Position numbers and translations under genes: made by a program. Shown one piece after another: positions 8,984 through 17,121 of a stretch of DNA of 64,000 nt. This DNA is from Gammaproteobacteria bacterium (lineage in GTDB: Bacteria; Pseudomonadota; Gammaproteobacteria; Steroidobacterales; Steroidobacteraceae), in assembly GCA_021323735.1 (NCBI GenBank), contig JAJPKM010000018.1, forward strand, positions 124,001-188,000, given 5' to 3'. The notes beneath the pieces are model-generated. The model saw only the letters and a list, made by a program, of their open reading frames with translations, had not been told where the DNA came from and ran no database searches. Position 1 is the stretch's first letter; the number at the start of each line of letters is the position of its first letter.

Positions 8984-9608
8984 TCCGAACCCAAAGGCAG
9001 CCGCGACCGTCGCGCTGTGGACGGTGCCGGACATGGAGAACCCCGCGGCGTCGCCCAGAATGGCCACCGTGGGCGGTCTCGCGGACCTTCAGGCCGAGGC
9101 GCACAAAGAGGCTTTCGAACAGGGTTTGGCGGAGGGACGCGAAGCGGGCCGCGCCGAAGTTCGAGCACAGGTGGAGCGGCTGGCCGGCATGTTCTATGAC
9201 CTGACCAAGCCTTTCGAGGTGCTCGACGAAGAAGTAGAGCGCGAACTCTTGACCTTGGCCATGGCATTGGCGCGGCAAATCGTGCGCCGTGAATTGAAAA
9301 CCGATCCCTCGCAGATCATCGGCATCATTCGAGAGGCCATTGCCGCGCTGCCGGTGGCGACACGCGAGGTGCGGGTACGCTTGCATCCGGAGGATGCCGC
9401 GGTGGTCAAGCAGCACCTGTCTCCCACTGAAAATGAACGTGCCTGGACCATCATCGAGGATCCGGTCATGGCCCGCGGCGGGTGTCAGATCACGACGGCG
9501 ACTTCGCGTATCGATGCGCGCCTGGAGACCCGGCTCGGCAGCATCTTGAGCGAGCTGCTGGGTACCGAACGCCAGGCGGCGGCGCCGCGCGGCGGGTCCA
9601 ATGAGTGA
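8976..9608 (+). CDS. fliH: flagellar assembly protein FliH
   Basis: Negative regulator and stator-like partner of the export ATPase FliI, located at the C ring. 210 residues starting at a TTG codon (8976) that overlaps fliG by 8 bases; the next internal ATG would remove conserved sequence. The middle has the FliH glycine-spaced helix (EQGLAEGREAGRAEVRAQV) and the C-terminal domain has ELLTLAMALARQIVRRE, VRLHPEDAAVV and ARGGCQITT, which are diagnostic. N-terminus is divergent as usual. Confidence 0.92.
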   Translation: MSDPNPKAAATVALWTVPDMENPAASPRMATVGGLADLQAEAHKEAFEQGLAEGREAGRAEVRAQVERLAGMFYDLTKPFEVLDEEVERELLTLAMALARQIVRRELKTDPSQIIGIIREAIAALPVATREVRVRLHPEDAAVVKQHLSPTENERAWTIIEDPVMARGGCQITTATSRIDARLETRLGSILSELLGTERQAAAPRGGSNE

Positions 9609-9632
9609 GGCGGGCGCCACGGAGCAGGTCCC

Positions 9633-11018
9633 ATGAGTGAACCCAGCGCCGCAGGCCTGCGGCCGCAGAAATGGTTGCAGGCGCTGGTTCAAGCGCGCCA
9701 ACGCATGGCGAGCACCGCGGAATTCGTGGTCGAAGGTACCCTCAATCGCATGGTCGGCATGACCCTGGAAGCGGTGGGCTGCGAGGCGGCGGTGGGCGGG
9801 CGCTGCTTGGTCGACACCGCGGAAGGCAGACAAATCGAGGCGGAGGTCGTCGGTTTCTCCGGCGACAAGCTTTTCCTGATGCCCACGGGCGATATCCGCG
9901 GCTTGATGCCCGGTGCGCGCGTCATTCCGACACGCAGCGAGTCCTCGGTCGCCATGGGGGATGAGCTGTTGGGTCGGGTACTGGACGGCGCGGGCCGTCC
10001 GCTCGACGGGTTCGGCGAATTGCGCTGCACCGATCGGGTGTCATTGACCGGAGAGCCGCTGAATCCTCTCATGCGGCGTGCGATCCGCGATCCGCTCGAT
10101 GTGGGGGTGCGCTCCATCAACGCGCTGCTGTCGGTCGGCGGCGGCCAGCGCATCGGACTGTTCGCAGGTTCGGGTGTCGGCAAGTCGGTACTGCTCGGCA
10201 TGATGACCCGATATACCAAGGCCGATGTCACGGTGGTCGGTCTGATCGGCGAACGCGGCCGCGAGGTCCAGGATTTCGTCAGCAACACCTTGGGTCCCGA
10301 CGGCATGCGCCGCGCCGTCGTCGTGGCCACGCCGGCCGACAATCCCCCGCTGATGCGCTTGCACGGCGCATGGCTGGCGACGGCCATCGCCGAGTACTTT
10401 CGCGACCGAGGCTTGAAGGTCTTGCTGCTACTCGACTCCTTGACGCGTTTCGCGCAAGCACAGCGCGAGATCGCGCTGGCAATCGGCGAGCCTCCGGCAA
10501 CCAAGGGCTATCCGCCCTCGGTGTTTGCCCGCCTGCCGCAGCTGGTTGAGCGCGCCGGCAACAGCGATCGCGGAGCCGGATCGATCACGGCCTTCTATAC
10601 CGTGCTGGTGGAGGGCGACGATCAAAACGATCCGATTGCCGACGCGGCGCGTGCCATCCTGGATGGCCATATCGTGCTATCGCGCCGGCTGGCGGAGAAC
10701 GGCCTCTATCCGGCCATCGACGTGGAGGCCTCGATCAGCCGCGCCATGCACCAGATCGCCACGCGCGAACAGCTCGATTTAGCCAACCGCTTCAAGCAGG
10801 TGTATTCGACCTATCAGCAGAATCGCGACCTCATCACCGTGGGAGCGTATCGGCGCGGGTCCGACGCGCGGGTGGACCTGGCGGTCGATCAGTGGCCGAA
10901 AATGCTCGAATTCCTGCGCCAGGACATGTACGAACCGGTGGGAATCGAACGTAGTTACGCTGATCTGCGGCAACTCGTGACGCAGTTCTCAGCGCCTGCC
11001 GCGGCAACGGGACGATAG
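9633..11018 (+). CDS. fliI: flagellar type III export ATPase FliI
   Basis: F1-beta-like ATPase that unloads chaperones and energises export. 461 residues with Walker A GSGVGKSVLLGMM, the GERGREVQDF signature, Walker B LKVLLLLDSLTRFAQAQRE and the substrate-specificity loop after PATKGYPPSVFARLPQLVER. ATG 9633 lies 24 bases after fliH. A typical, intact family member. Confidence 0.96.
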   Translation: MSEPSAAGLRPQKWLQALVQARQRMASTAEFVVEGTLNRMVGMTLEAVGCEAAVGGRCLVDTAEGRQIEAEVVGFSGDKLFLMPTGDIRGLMPGARVIPTRSESSVAMGDELLGRVLDGAGRPLDGFGELRCTDRVSLTGEPLNPLMRRAIRDPLDVGVRSINALLSVGGGQRIGLFAGSGVGKSVLLGMMTRYTKADVTVVGLIGERGREVQDFVSNTLGPDGMRRAVVVATPADNPPLMRLHGAWLATAIAEYFRDRGLKVLLLLDSLTRFAQAQREIALAIGEPPATKGYPPSVFARLPQLVERAGNSDRGAGSITAFYTVLVEGDDQNDPIADAARAILDGHIVLSRRLAENGLYPAIDVEASISRAMHQIATREQLDLANRFKQVYSTYQQNRDLITVGAYRRGSDARVDLAVDQWPKMLEFLRQDMYEPVGIERSYADLRQLVTQFSAPAAATGR

Positions 11019-11028
11019 TGAGCTTCCC

Positions 11029-11481
11029 ATGATGAAGTCGAAACGCTTTGAACCGATTCATGAAATTGCCGCGACCTCGGCGCAGGACCTGAGCCGTGTC
11101 ATGGCCGAGGCCGGACGCAAGGTCACCGATTTGGAGCGCCAGCTCGCGCAGTTGCAGAATTATCGTGACGAGTACGTGCGCAACTCCACCCAGTCGAGCG
11201 GCGCCATCGATGCGGTGAAGCTGCAGAACTACCGCTCTTTCCTCGACCGCTTGGGGGAGGCGATGCGCCAGCATCTGAGATCACTCGATATCGCCCGCAA
11301 GGATTTCGACAAGCGCCGCGCGCAGTGGAGCGAGAAGCGCATCGAGGCGGAGACCTTGAACCGCGTGGTCGATCGCTTCCGCCATGAGGAGCGCCATGCC
11401 GCAGATCGGCGTGAACAACACGAAGGCGATGAGGCCGCCATGCGCCTGATGCTGGCGCGCACCGACATCGGGAGCGTGTAG
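11029..11481 (+). CDS. fliJ: flagellar export protein FliJ
   Basis: Coiled-coil stalk protein of the export ATPase, comparable to F1 gamma, that also recycles chaperones. 150 residues, nearly all helix, with heptad-rich segments (LERQLAQLQNYRDEYVRN and ARKDFDKRRAQWSEKRIEAE) and the RFRHEERHAADRREQHEGDE basic/acidic tail seen in the family. It closes the fliEFGHIJ run; fliK, its normal next neighbour, lies more than 10 kb away here. Confidence 0.9.
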   Translation: MMKSKRFEPIHEIAATSAQDLSRVMAEAGRKVTDLERQLAQLQNYRDEYVRNSTQSSGAIDAVKLQNYRSFLDRLGEAMRQHLRSLDIARKDFDKRRAQWSEKRIEAETLNRVVDRFRHEERHAADRREQHEGDEAAMRLMLARTDIGSV

Positions 11482-11549
11482 GCCGGCAACGGGTACGCCC
11501 GGAGCGGGTACACCGGGAGCGGATGGGTGGCGTGATACTCTAACGAGCG

Positions 11550-11780
11550 ATGGCCGCCGAACCCGTTGAAGTCCCTTACACCGAATTGGCGGCAGAGTTG
11601 CTGCACGCGGTTATAGAATCTTTTGTATTGCGTGAGGGCACCGATTACGGTGAGAGGGAATTCTCGCTCGAGGACAAGGTGGCGCGAGTGGTGGCACAGC
11701 TCAAGAGAGGCGAGGCCAAAATCGTGTTCGATCCCGAATCCTCCAGCGTCACCATCGTGGTCGGGCATCACTCGATCTGA
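11550..11780 (+). CDS. yheU: YheU family protein (UPF0270)
   Basis: A 76-residue acidic protein with the hallmark of the UPF0270/YheU family: VPYTELAAELLHAVIESF followed by VLREGTDYGEREFSLEDKVA and ending in a short beta segment (EAKIVFDPESSSVTIV). Molecular function is not known for the family. ATG 11550 is 68 bases after fliJ, behind a short GC-rich stretch with imprecise direct repeats. Its stop shares one base with the next start (TGATG), so the two are translationally coupled. Finding it inside a flagellar locus is unusual. Confidence 0.82.
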   Translation: MAAEPVEVPYTELAAELLHAVIESFVLREGTDYGEREFSLEDKVARVVAQLKRGEAKIVFDPESSSVTIVVGHHSI

Positions 11781-12679
11781 TGGCACGCCGGGCCGTCAAG
11801 GTTCGCGGGGCCGCGCGAGCCGCACGCCGGACTGCGAAGCCGGCACGCCGAATCTCCAAGCCTACACGTGGCATCGCGAAACTCGCGCGTCGTGTCGCCT
11901 GGCTCATGCGGCGTATCGTCAAACTGGTACGTCGCGTCAAACGCTGGTGGCGCCCGGCGCCGTTTCCCGCGAAGATCATGATGGGCGCGCTGATCGTTCT
12001 GATTCTGTGGCTTGGCTGCAATTGGATCTACCAAGTGGTGCGCAAGCCCTCGGAGCTCTTCTTCCCGGTGAGCGGAACGCTGTACAAATCACCGGCGGAA
12101 ACCTGGACTGAGTACGCGCCGATATTCAAGAAGTACGCCACCCCGGTGATGACCCCGCAGCTGTTGGCGGCAATCGCGCAGGTCGAGGGATCCGGAAACC
12201 CCGTGGCCCGGACCTACTGGCGCTGGTCATGGACATCACAACCCTTCGAGGTCTATCGCCCCGCGTCGAGCGCGGTGGGGATGTACCAGATCACCGACGG
12301 CAACTTTGCGGAGGCCAGGCGCTACTGCATCCGCGACCACGCGGTCGTCGAGGACGGGGCTTGGAACGATTGGCGATCGTGCTGGTTCAATGGCCTGTAC
12401 GCGCGAGTCATCCCCAGCCACGCGGTCGAACTGACGTCGGCTTACCTGGACCGCAGCGTTGCCAACATTCTGCAGCGGCACCGCGGCGGCGATGTCACGC
12501 TGGAGCAGAAACAGACCCTGGCTGCGCTCATACATCTCTGCGGCGCCGGCGCCGGCGATGAGTATGCAAGGCGCCGGTTTAGATTGAGCGAGGGTCAGCG
12601 CTGCGGCGATCACTCCGTGCACGGGTACTTGGATCGGGTGAGCGGCATGATGGCCGTGTTCGACCGCCTCGGACGCTAG
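11780..12679 (+). CDS. membrane-anchored lytic transglycosylase-like (SLT domain) protein
   Basis: 299 residues. The first 60 residues hold 23 Arg/Lys and no acidic residue, in a repetitive ARR-x-x-K pattern; a single membrane helix follows (about 66-86, IMMGALIVLILWLGCNWIYQ). The rest would lie in the periplasm and has a lysozyme-like SLT fold: LLAAIAQVEGSGNP with putative catalytic Glu136, SSAVGMYQITDGNF, and a late Tyr/His segment. Such enzymes cleave glycan strands; proximity to flagellar genes could suggest wall opening for the rod, but FlgJ normally does that. Coupled to yheU by TGATG; its end overlaps the convergent gene by 4 bases. Confidence 0.75.
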   Translation: MARRAVKVRGAARAARRTAKPARRISKPTRGIAKLARRVAWLMRRIVKLVRRVKRWWRPAPFPAKIMMGALIVLILWLGCNWIYQVVRKPSELFFPVSGTLYKSPAETWTEYAPIFKKYATPVMTPQLLAAIAQVEGSGNPVARTYWRWSWTSQPFEVYRPASSAVGMYQITDGNFAEARRYCIRDHAVVEDGAWNDWRSCWFNGLYARVIPSHAVELTSAYLDRSVANILQRHRGGDVTLEQKQTLAALIHLCGAGAGDEYARRRFRLSEGQRCGDHSVHGYLDRVSGMMAVFDRLGR

Positions 12680-13644
12680 TGAATGCAATGGGCCAGTGCA
12701 TCTTTGAGCGCAATTCGCGAGACGCTTCCGCCCTGATAGTCGGTGAGCCATATCGCGCCATGTCCGATTCCTAAGGAGTCGCCGCCCGGCCCCACCCACT
12801 GGCACAGCACATGGTTCGTGGCGGCATCGATGACGGAGAGCGGAGTCTTCGGCATGGTGCTAAAGACATGGCCCGCGGCGTAGCTGATGTCGCCGCCATG
12901 TCCCGGCGTCCCCAATGCGATGGCGGTGGTGCGTTGGCCTTTCACATCGGTGCGCGTCACCGTGCCGTCACCCTGATTGAGGGTCCAAATGGCGCCTGCG
13001 CCCGCAGTGAGGAACCGAGGATTGGGGCCGGTCGCTACGGTGGCGGCCACTTTTCCCGTCGAGACATCGATCCCCGTTAACTCGGCTCCCTCGGCGCGCG
13101 AGACCCAAATCGTGCCGCCGCTGAATTTGGGGTTGTAGGAACCTGCCGGTACTGCATAGTTGCGGAGAATCTTTCCGCTGCTGGGCTCAATTCGCGCCAG
13201 GTCGCCGGATTTATCGATGAGCCACACGCTTCCGGCACCGTATGAGATCCCGCCCTCCGCGGCGGCGGCGCCGACCGGGAAGGTCGCGACCAACCGATTG
13301 GTCTTGAGATCCACTTTCGCCAGCGACGGTGGGGTGGTGCACATCGGAACCCAGAGACTGCCGGAACCGACTGCCAGACCGGCACAGGGTTCGCCGCGAA
13401 GCTCCACGCTGTCGGCCAACCGGTTGGTCCTCGGGTCGATGCGATGCACGGCGAAGGGTCCGGTGCTGGCCACCCAGACAGCGTCGGGCGTGATCGCCAC
13501 CCAGTCGGCGGTCTTGCCGAGTTGAATGATGGCTGCTTTTGGGAGCTCGGCGATGTTTCGAGCAGCGGCAGTCTGGCTCGCCGATAGGCAATACAGCGCG
13601 AGCGCAGAGCTCAGAATGAGTCGACTAAACGGCCGTGAATCCAT
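12676..13644 (-). CDS. secreted beta-propeller protein (YVTN/Vgb-like)
   Basis: 322 residues with a signal peptide (RLILSSALALYCLSASQTAAA) and then about seven repeats of a blade pattern such as DAVWVASTGPFAVHRIDPRTN, GSLWVPMCTTPPSLAKVDLKTN and GAIWTLNQGDGTVTRTD. This W-x-x-x-x-G-x(n)-R-I-D-x-x-T pattern is characteristic of NHL/Vgb-type propellers. No catalytic residues can be assigned. It is divergent from the MetX-like gene with a 217-base gap that must carry both promoters, which hints at a shared job. Convergent with the SLT gene. Confidence 0.7.
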   Translation of the reverse strand: MDSRPFSRLILSSALALYCLSASQTAAARNIAELPKAAIIQLGKTADWVAITPDAVWVASTGPFAVHRIDPRTNRLADSVELRGEPCAGLAVGSGSLWVPMCTTPPSLAKVDLKTNRLVATFPVGAAAAEGGISYGAGSVWLIDKSGDLARIEPSSGKILRNYAVPAGSYNPKFSGGTIWVSRAEGAELTGIDVSTGKVAATVATGPNPRFLTAGAGAIWTLNQGDGTVTRTDVKGQRTTAIALGTPGHGGDISYAAGHVFSTMPKTPLSVIDAATNHVLCQWVGPGGDSLGIGHGAIWLTDYQGGSVSRIALKDALAHCIH

Positions 13645-13861
13645 TGTTTCGCGATCCCCGAGGTTGCGGATTTTCCACGCCCAAGAATATACCGTCCAAT
13701 CCGTCCTTCCCCGGCTTTTTCGCCGTTCAAGAATTGTTCAGCGAGCGGTTCGTCGGGCGAGTACGGACGATGCGCGCTGCGAATTCGACGCCGGCGCGAT
13801 CCCGGCATGTTGTATGCTTTGGAATATCCATTGTGTCGCTCGAACGTTAGGGAGTAGCAGC

Positions 13862-14968
13862 GTGCGAATTATTTTTTTGTTGATCTTCGCCTCGTTCGGC
13901 ATGCAACTGGCGCACGCGCAGGCACCGGCCGCGGATCCGGAGCCGCTGCAGCAAGAATTCACCATCAAAAACTTCAAGACGGAAAGCGGCGCCGTCTTAC
14001 CTGAGGCGCGCATCGTCTACGGGACCTACGGAAAGCTGAATGCGAAGGGGGACAACGCCGTCCTCCTGCCGTCGCACTACATCGCTGAAATGCACGGCTA
14101 TGGTTGGTTGATCGGGCCGGGCAAGGCGCTCGATCCGACCAAGTTGTTCCTCATCACCAGCGAACTATTCGGCAATGGGCGTTCCTCCTCGCCCAGCAAT
14201 ACGCGATATCCGTTCGATGGGCCGCGTTTTCCGGTCACGACGATCCGCGACAATGTTGAAGCAGTGCACCGCATGCTCACCGAACAGCTGCATGTCCGGC
14301 ATGTGCGCGCGGTCATCGGATTCTCCATGGGTGCACAGCAGGCCTTTCAATGGGCGGTCAGCTATCCCGACTACATGGATGGGATCGTGGCCACCTCCGG
14401 AACGGCGAAAACCTATGGGCATGGCGCTATCCGGTTGGAAGGCGAAATCTCGGCGCTCACCGCCGATCCGGTGTTCAACGGCGGCGACTACAAGACGCAG
14501 CCCACCCGCGGGATACAAGCCTTCTCCATGGTTTGGGCCGGCTGGCTGTTCTCGCAAGAATGGTGGCGTCAGGAGTTGTGGCGCAGTAACGCCGCGTTCG
14601 GCAAGACTTTCGACGAAGTGGTGGAGCATTTCCGGACGAATTTCATTCCGGGAGCGGATGCGAACAACCTGATTCTGCAGATGCGCAGCTTGGAAGCCAA
14701 CGACGTGGGCAAGACGGCGCCTTTCCACGGCGATGTCGAGGCCGCGTTGCGCTCGATCAAGGTGCCGGTGCTCTACATGCCTTCGGAAACGGATATGTAC
14801 TTTCCCATCACCGATGCGCGCTACGAGGCCGCATTCATACCGCACTGTACGCTCGCCATCATTCCCTCGCTGTGGGGCCATCCCGCGGGTGCCGGGGTCG
14901 CGCCGGCGGACGGAAAATTTCTCAACGAGCATGTGGCGGCTTTTCTCGCGGGGCTGGGCAAGAACTGA
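13862..14968 (+). CDS. secreted alpha/beta hydrolase of the homoserine O-acetyltransferase (MetX-like) fold
   Basis: 368 residues from GTG 13862, which has AGGGAG eight bases upstream and opens a clean signal peptide (IIFLLIFASFGMQLAHA). The frame is open much further upstream but that part has no protein character. The mature part has the MetX-type layout: GAVLPEARIVYGTYGKLN, nucleophile elbow GFSMGAQQAFQWA, acid region YMPSETDMYFP and catalytic His in WGHPAG. Periplasmic location makes a role in methionine synthesis unlikely; it is better called an esterase/acyltransferase of unknown substrate. Divergent from the beta-propeller gene. Confidence 0.78.
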   Translation: MRIIFLLIFASFGMQLAHAQAPAADPEPLQQEFTIKNFKTESGAVLPEARIVYGTYGKLNAKGDNAVLLPSHYIAEMHGYGWLIGPGKALDPTKLFLITSELFGNGRSSSPSNTRYPFDGPRFPVTTIRDNVEAVHRMLTEQLHVRHVRAVIGFSMGAQQAFQWAVSYPDYMDGIVATSGTAKTYGHGAIRLEGEISALTADPVFNGGDYKTQPTRGIQAFSMVWAGWLFSQEWWRQELWRSNAAFGKTFDEVVEHFRTNFIPGADANNLILQMRSLEANDVGKTAPFHGDVEAALRSIKVPVLYMPSETDMYFPITDARYEAAFIPHCTLAIIPSLWGHPAGAGVAPADGKFLNEHVAAFLAGLGKN

Positions 14969-15076
14969 CGAAGCTACACAGATCACTCTTCTTGGAGTCC
15001 CTTCGGGTCTTGCTCATTCCCCATGCTTACTGTTCTTCTCGCAGGTTCTGCGTCCTTGCTACGACGCTCTAGCCCT

Positions 15077-15376
15077 TCACTCATCGGGAAATAACATCGA
15101 TTCGTAATCCATCGCGCCGTGCAAGACGTGGACGATATCCACCGCGTTCTCACGCACGCGATAGAAAATCAAATAATTCCCGTGCACGCAGCGCCGGATA
15201 CCCCAGTGCTCATAGCGCGGCACGAGCGGATATCGACGCGGCAGATCGGCAAGCGTGTAGCAATGATCGATGATCTCGTCGACGAAGCTCGCGGCTCGCG
15301 TCGGATTCTCTTCTGCAATGTGCTCGCCGATGCTGAGGAGGTCGAGCTTCGCCGCCGGCGCGAAGAAGACTTTCAT
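15077..15376 (-). CDS. parE: ParE/RelE-superfamily toxin
   Basis: 99-residue toxin of a type II toxin-antitoxin pair. ParE toxins usually poison DNA gyrase. Family landmarks: N-terminal FFAPAAKLDLLSIGEHIAEENP, the DLPRRYPLVPRYEHWGIRRCVHGNYLIFYRV core, and VDIVHVLHGAMDYESML. The start overlaps the antitoxin stop by ATGA (15373-15376), the usual coupled arrangement. First gene of a small accessory patch. Confidence 0.87.
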   Translation of the reverse strand: MKVFFAPAAKLDLLSIGEHIAEENPTRAASFVDEIIDHCYTLADLPRRYPLVPRYEHWGIRRCVHGNYLIFYRVRENAVDIVHVLHGAMDYESMLFPDE

Positions 15377-15651
15377 GCAGGATCTGGACTCTTGGCACTG
15401 AGCCGTTCGCGGAGCTCATTGCGCACCAGCTCGGCATCCTGTTCCCGCCCGGCATCAAGCTCGGCGATGCCACGCGCTAGCGCGGCGTCCAAGGCGGCCA
15501 GCCGGCGCTCGCGTTGCAGCCAGACGCGCATGGCGTCCCGAATCACTTCGCTCACCGACCCATAATTGCCCGAGCTCACGCGCTCATGGATGACGCGCGC
15601 CATCTCTCTGGGGAGCGTGACCGAGAACTTCTCAAAGTTTTGGTGTTCCAT
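15373..15651 (-). CDS. parD: ParD-like ribbon-helix-helix antitoxin
   Basis: 92 residues, antitoxin and likely autorepressor of the pair. The N-terminal half is a ribbon-helix-helix DNA-binding domain (KFSVTLPREMARVIHERV, SGNYGSVSEVIRDAMRVWL), the C-terminal half a charged helix that would wrap around the toxin. It precedes parE with a 4-base overlap. A 13-bp partial palindrome lies about 25 bases upstream of the start. Confidence 0.88.
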   Translation of the reverse strand: MEHQNFEKFSVTLPREMARVIHERVSSGNYGSVSEVIRDAMRVWLQRERRLAALDAALARGIAELDAGREQDAELVRNELRERLSAKSPDPA

Positions 15652-15676
15652 TTCGACCCCATTTAGCGGATATAGA

Positions 15677-15689
15677 AGGACTAAATCCT
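15677..15689. promoter_or_regulatory. possible parDE operator
   Basis: AGGACTAAATCCT has AGGA and TCCT arms around a 5-base centre, 26 bases upstream of the parD start. ParD proteins repress their own operons through such palindromes; the assignment is inferred. Confidence 0.35.
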
Positions 15690-15713
15690 ACCCAATCAGC
15701 TGGCCTCAGCCAA

Positions 15714-15756
15714 TGGTACCATAAAGCTATCTGATAGCTATCTGGTATCATAGCGC
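15714..15756. promoter_or_regulatory. nested palindromes upstream of the partition-like gene
   Basis: Between parD and the gene at 15795 lies CTATCTGATAG (15727-15737) overlapping GATAGCTATC (15733-15742), flanked by imperfect direct repeats TGGTACCATAAAGC (15714-15727) and TGGTATCATAGCGC (15743-15756). Such stacked sites are typical operators for ribbon-helix-helix partition or antitoxin proteins. Either flanking gene could be the target; it is nearer to the plus-strand gene. Confidence 0.55.
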
Positions 15757-15794
15757 TGACAGAGCCTCATCCGAGACATTCCAAGGGAGGTCGC

Positions 15795-16124
15795 ATGAAT
15801 ACGACCCGCACCAATCCATTTTCCGATATTGAAACCTTGCCGGCATTCGAGGCGAAACCCAAAACGCCCAGAACGATAGCCAACGACCAAGTCGACCAGA
15901 TCGTCGAAGCGAGTGGCTTCCCAAGCCGCGAAGCCTCGCTGCCGCCGACGGCGCCCGCCCGCAGTGGTCGCCGCTATAAGACGGGGCGCAATCAGCAAAT
16001 CAACATCAAAGCTACACCGCAGGTCATCGAGCGACTGTATAAAATCGCCGACGCCAGGCGAGTACCGCTTGGCGAGCTGCTAGAGCAAGCCTTAGATGCA
16101 CTAGAGACTTCTGCCACGCCATAG
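15795..16124 (+). CDS. plasmid stability/partitioning-determinant-like protein (orphan)
   Basis: 109 residues. The layout is a disordered N-terminus followed by QVDQIVEASGFPSREAS, a basic RSGRRYKTGRNQQINIKATP segment and a C-terminal helix pair (VIERLYKIADARRVPLGELL). This pattern, GFPSR then R-x-x-x-TGRNxQxNIKA, is one I recognise from small proteins coded next to ParA ATPases on plasmids and integrative elements, which act as centromere-binding partners. No ParA gene is nearby, so it would be an orphan relic or a stand-alone regulator. RBS GGGAGG is seven bases before ATG. Function is inferred. Confidence 0.55.
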   Translation: MNTTRTNPFSDIETLPAFEAKPKTPRTIANDQVDQIVEASGFPSREASLPPTAPARSGRRYKTGRNQQINIKATPQVIERLYKIADARRVPLGELLEQALDALETSATP

Positions 16125-16149
16125 TTTCCCCGCCCCTCACGTTGCACAA

Positions 16150-17121
16150 ATGCCCAAGACCTTTCTATTTCGATTTGATGGGGCCCAAGAAAACGATGCT
16201 TTCCTCGAACAAGCGCGCTCGAACGGGCATCTCGTTTACGCCGGTCTTGCCATGCAGCTCCATCGGGGTTGGATTCCAGATTTTATCGAAGTATCTCTAG
16301 ATGACGAGTCTCACGCATACTCTGTCACGATTATCGAACTTGAAAGCACCGCAAGCGCCGCGCTGATCTCCGCTCGTAAGTATCTTCCGGAATCTTCTCA
16401 GGAAGTCCTCTCGACCTTCCGCGAGTATCTGCGCCGTGCGCTTCAACGCTGCCGCTCAACTGCCGATCCACGAATCGAAGATATTAAAGAAATCGACGAC
16501 GCCCTGACCGGCCGTTCGCCGATCACAATCTGGACTGCGGGTGCACTTAGAGAGCCACCGCATCTCGTAGAAAAGTTACCGCTAATCGACCACGGTGGCG
16601 GTTTACACAGTTCGGTTGTTGACGCACAGATTGAACCTCGGACCGGAACCCTTGAGGGACAATTATCGCTATCTCCGCGGGACCATAAGACCTTCTCGCG
16701 GTCCATCCTTATCTTGGATGCTGTTGTGCGCGGATGGGACAAAAGCGATGCCAGTCTTCGCGTATGGCGAAACCTTCGTACCCAGCCTTTGCGGAATCAG
16801 ATCCGACAACAACCGCAGGAGTTTTCTACACTCATAACACTCCTTCTTGGGCGAAAAGAGGGGGCGAGCATAGTGATCAACAATGCTGCGCGCGAACTTT
16901 GCGATATCTGGGACGAATTTCAGCCAGGCCGGTATTCAGAAACCGCCGTCCTCGCAGCCATCACGAACTTCCTGCCGATAGATCGCACGCTTGACATAAA
17001 TGCGTCAGTACGAACGGCCTTCGAAAAGGCACGCGTAATATTGAGCAAAAATGCCGCGCCCCAGTCTGTAGTTCCGCCGCTGGCACAGTGGGAACAAACC
17101 AATTCCGAGAAAAAATTTTAG
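16150..17121 (+). CDS. hypothetical protein of unknown family
   Basis: 323 residues that I do not recognise. It has no signal peptide or membrane segment. The N-terminal part looks alpha/beta (FLFRFDGAQENDAFLEQARS, then IPDFIEVSLDD and YSVTIIELES), the middle has a long helix (QEVLSTFREYLRRALQRCRS) and the C-terminal half is helical. Third codon positions are visibly less GC-rich than in the flagellar genes, suggesting acquisition. It starts 25 bases after the partition-like gene, so the two may be co-transcribed. Its stop overlaps that of the convergent nuclease-like gene by 4 bases. Confidence 0.6.
   Translation: MPKTFLFRFDGAQENDAFLEQARSNGHLVYAGLAMQLHRGWIPDFIEVSLDDESHAYSVTIIELESTASAALISARKYLPESSQEVLSTFREYLRRALQRCRSTADPRIEDIKEIDDALTGRSPITIWTAGALREPPHLVEKLPLIDHGGGLHSSVVDAQIEPRTGTLEGQLSLSPRDHKTFSRSILILDAVVRGWDKSDASLRVWRNLRTQPLRNQIRQQPQEFSTLITLLLGRKEGASIVINNAARELCDIWDEFQPGRYSETAVLAAITNFLPIDRTLDINASVRTAFEKARVILSKNAAPQSVVPPLAQWEQTNSEKKF

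Noticed and set aside
13526-13861. Extension of the MetX-like gene to an upstream start
   Set aside because: The extra 112 codons have no protein character, overlap the divergent gene, and the GTG at 13862 has a ribosome site and opens a signal peptide.
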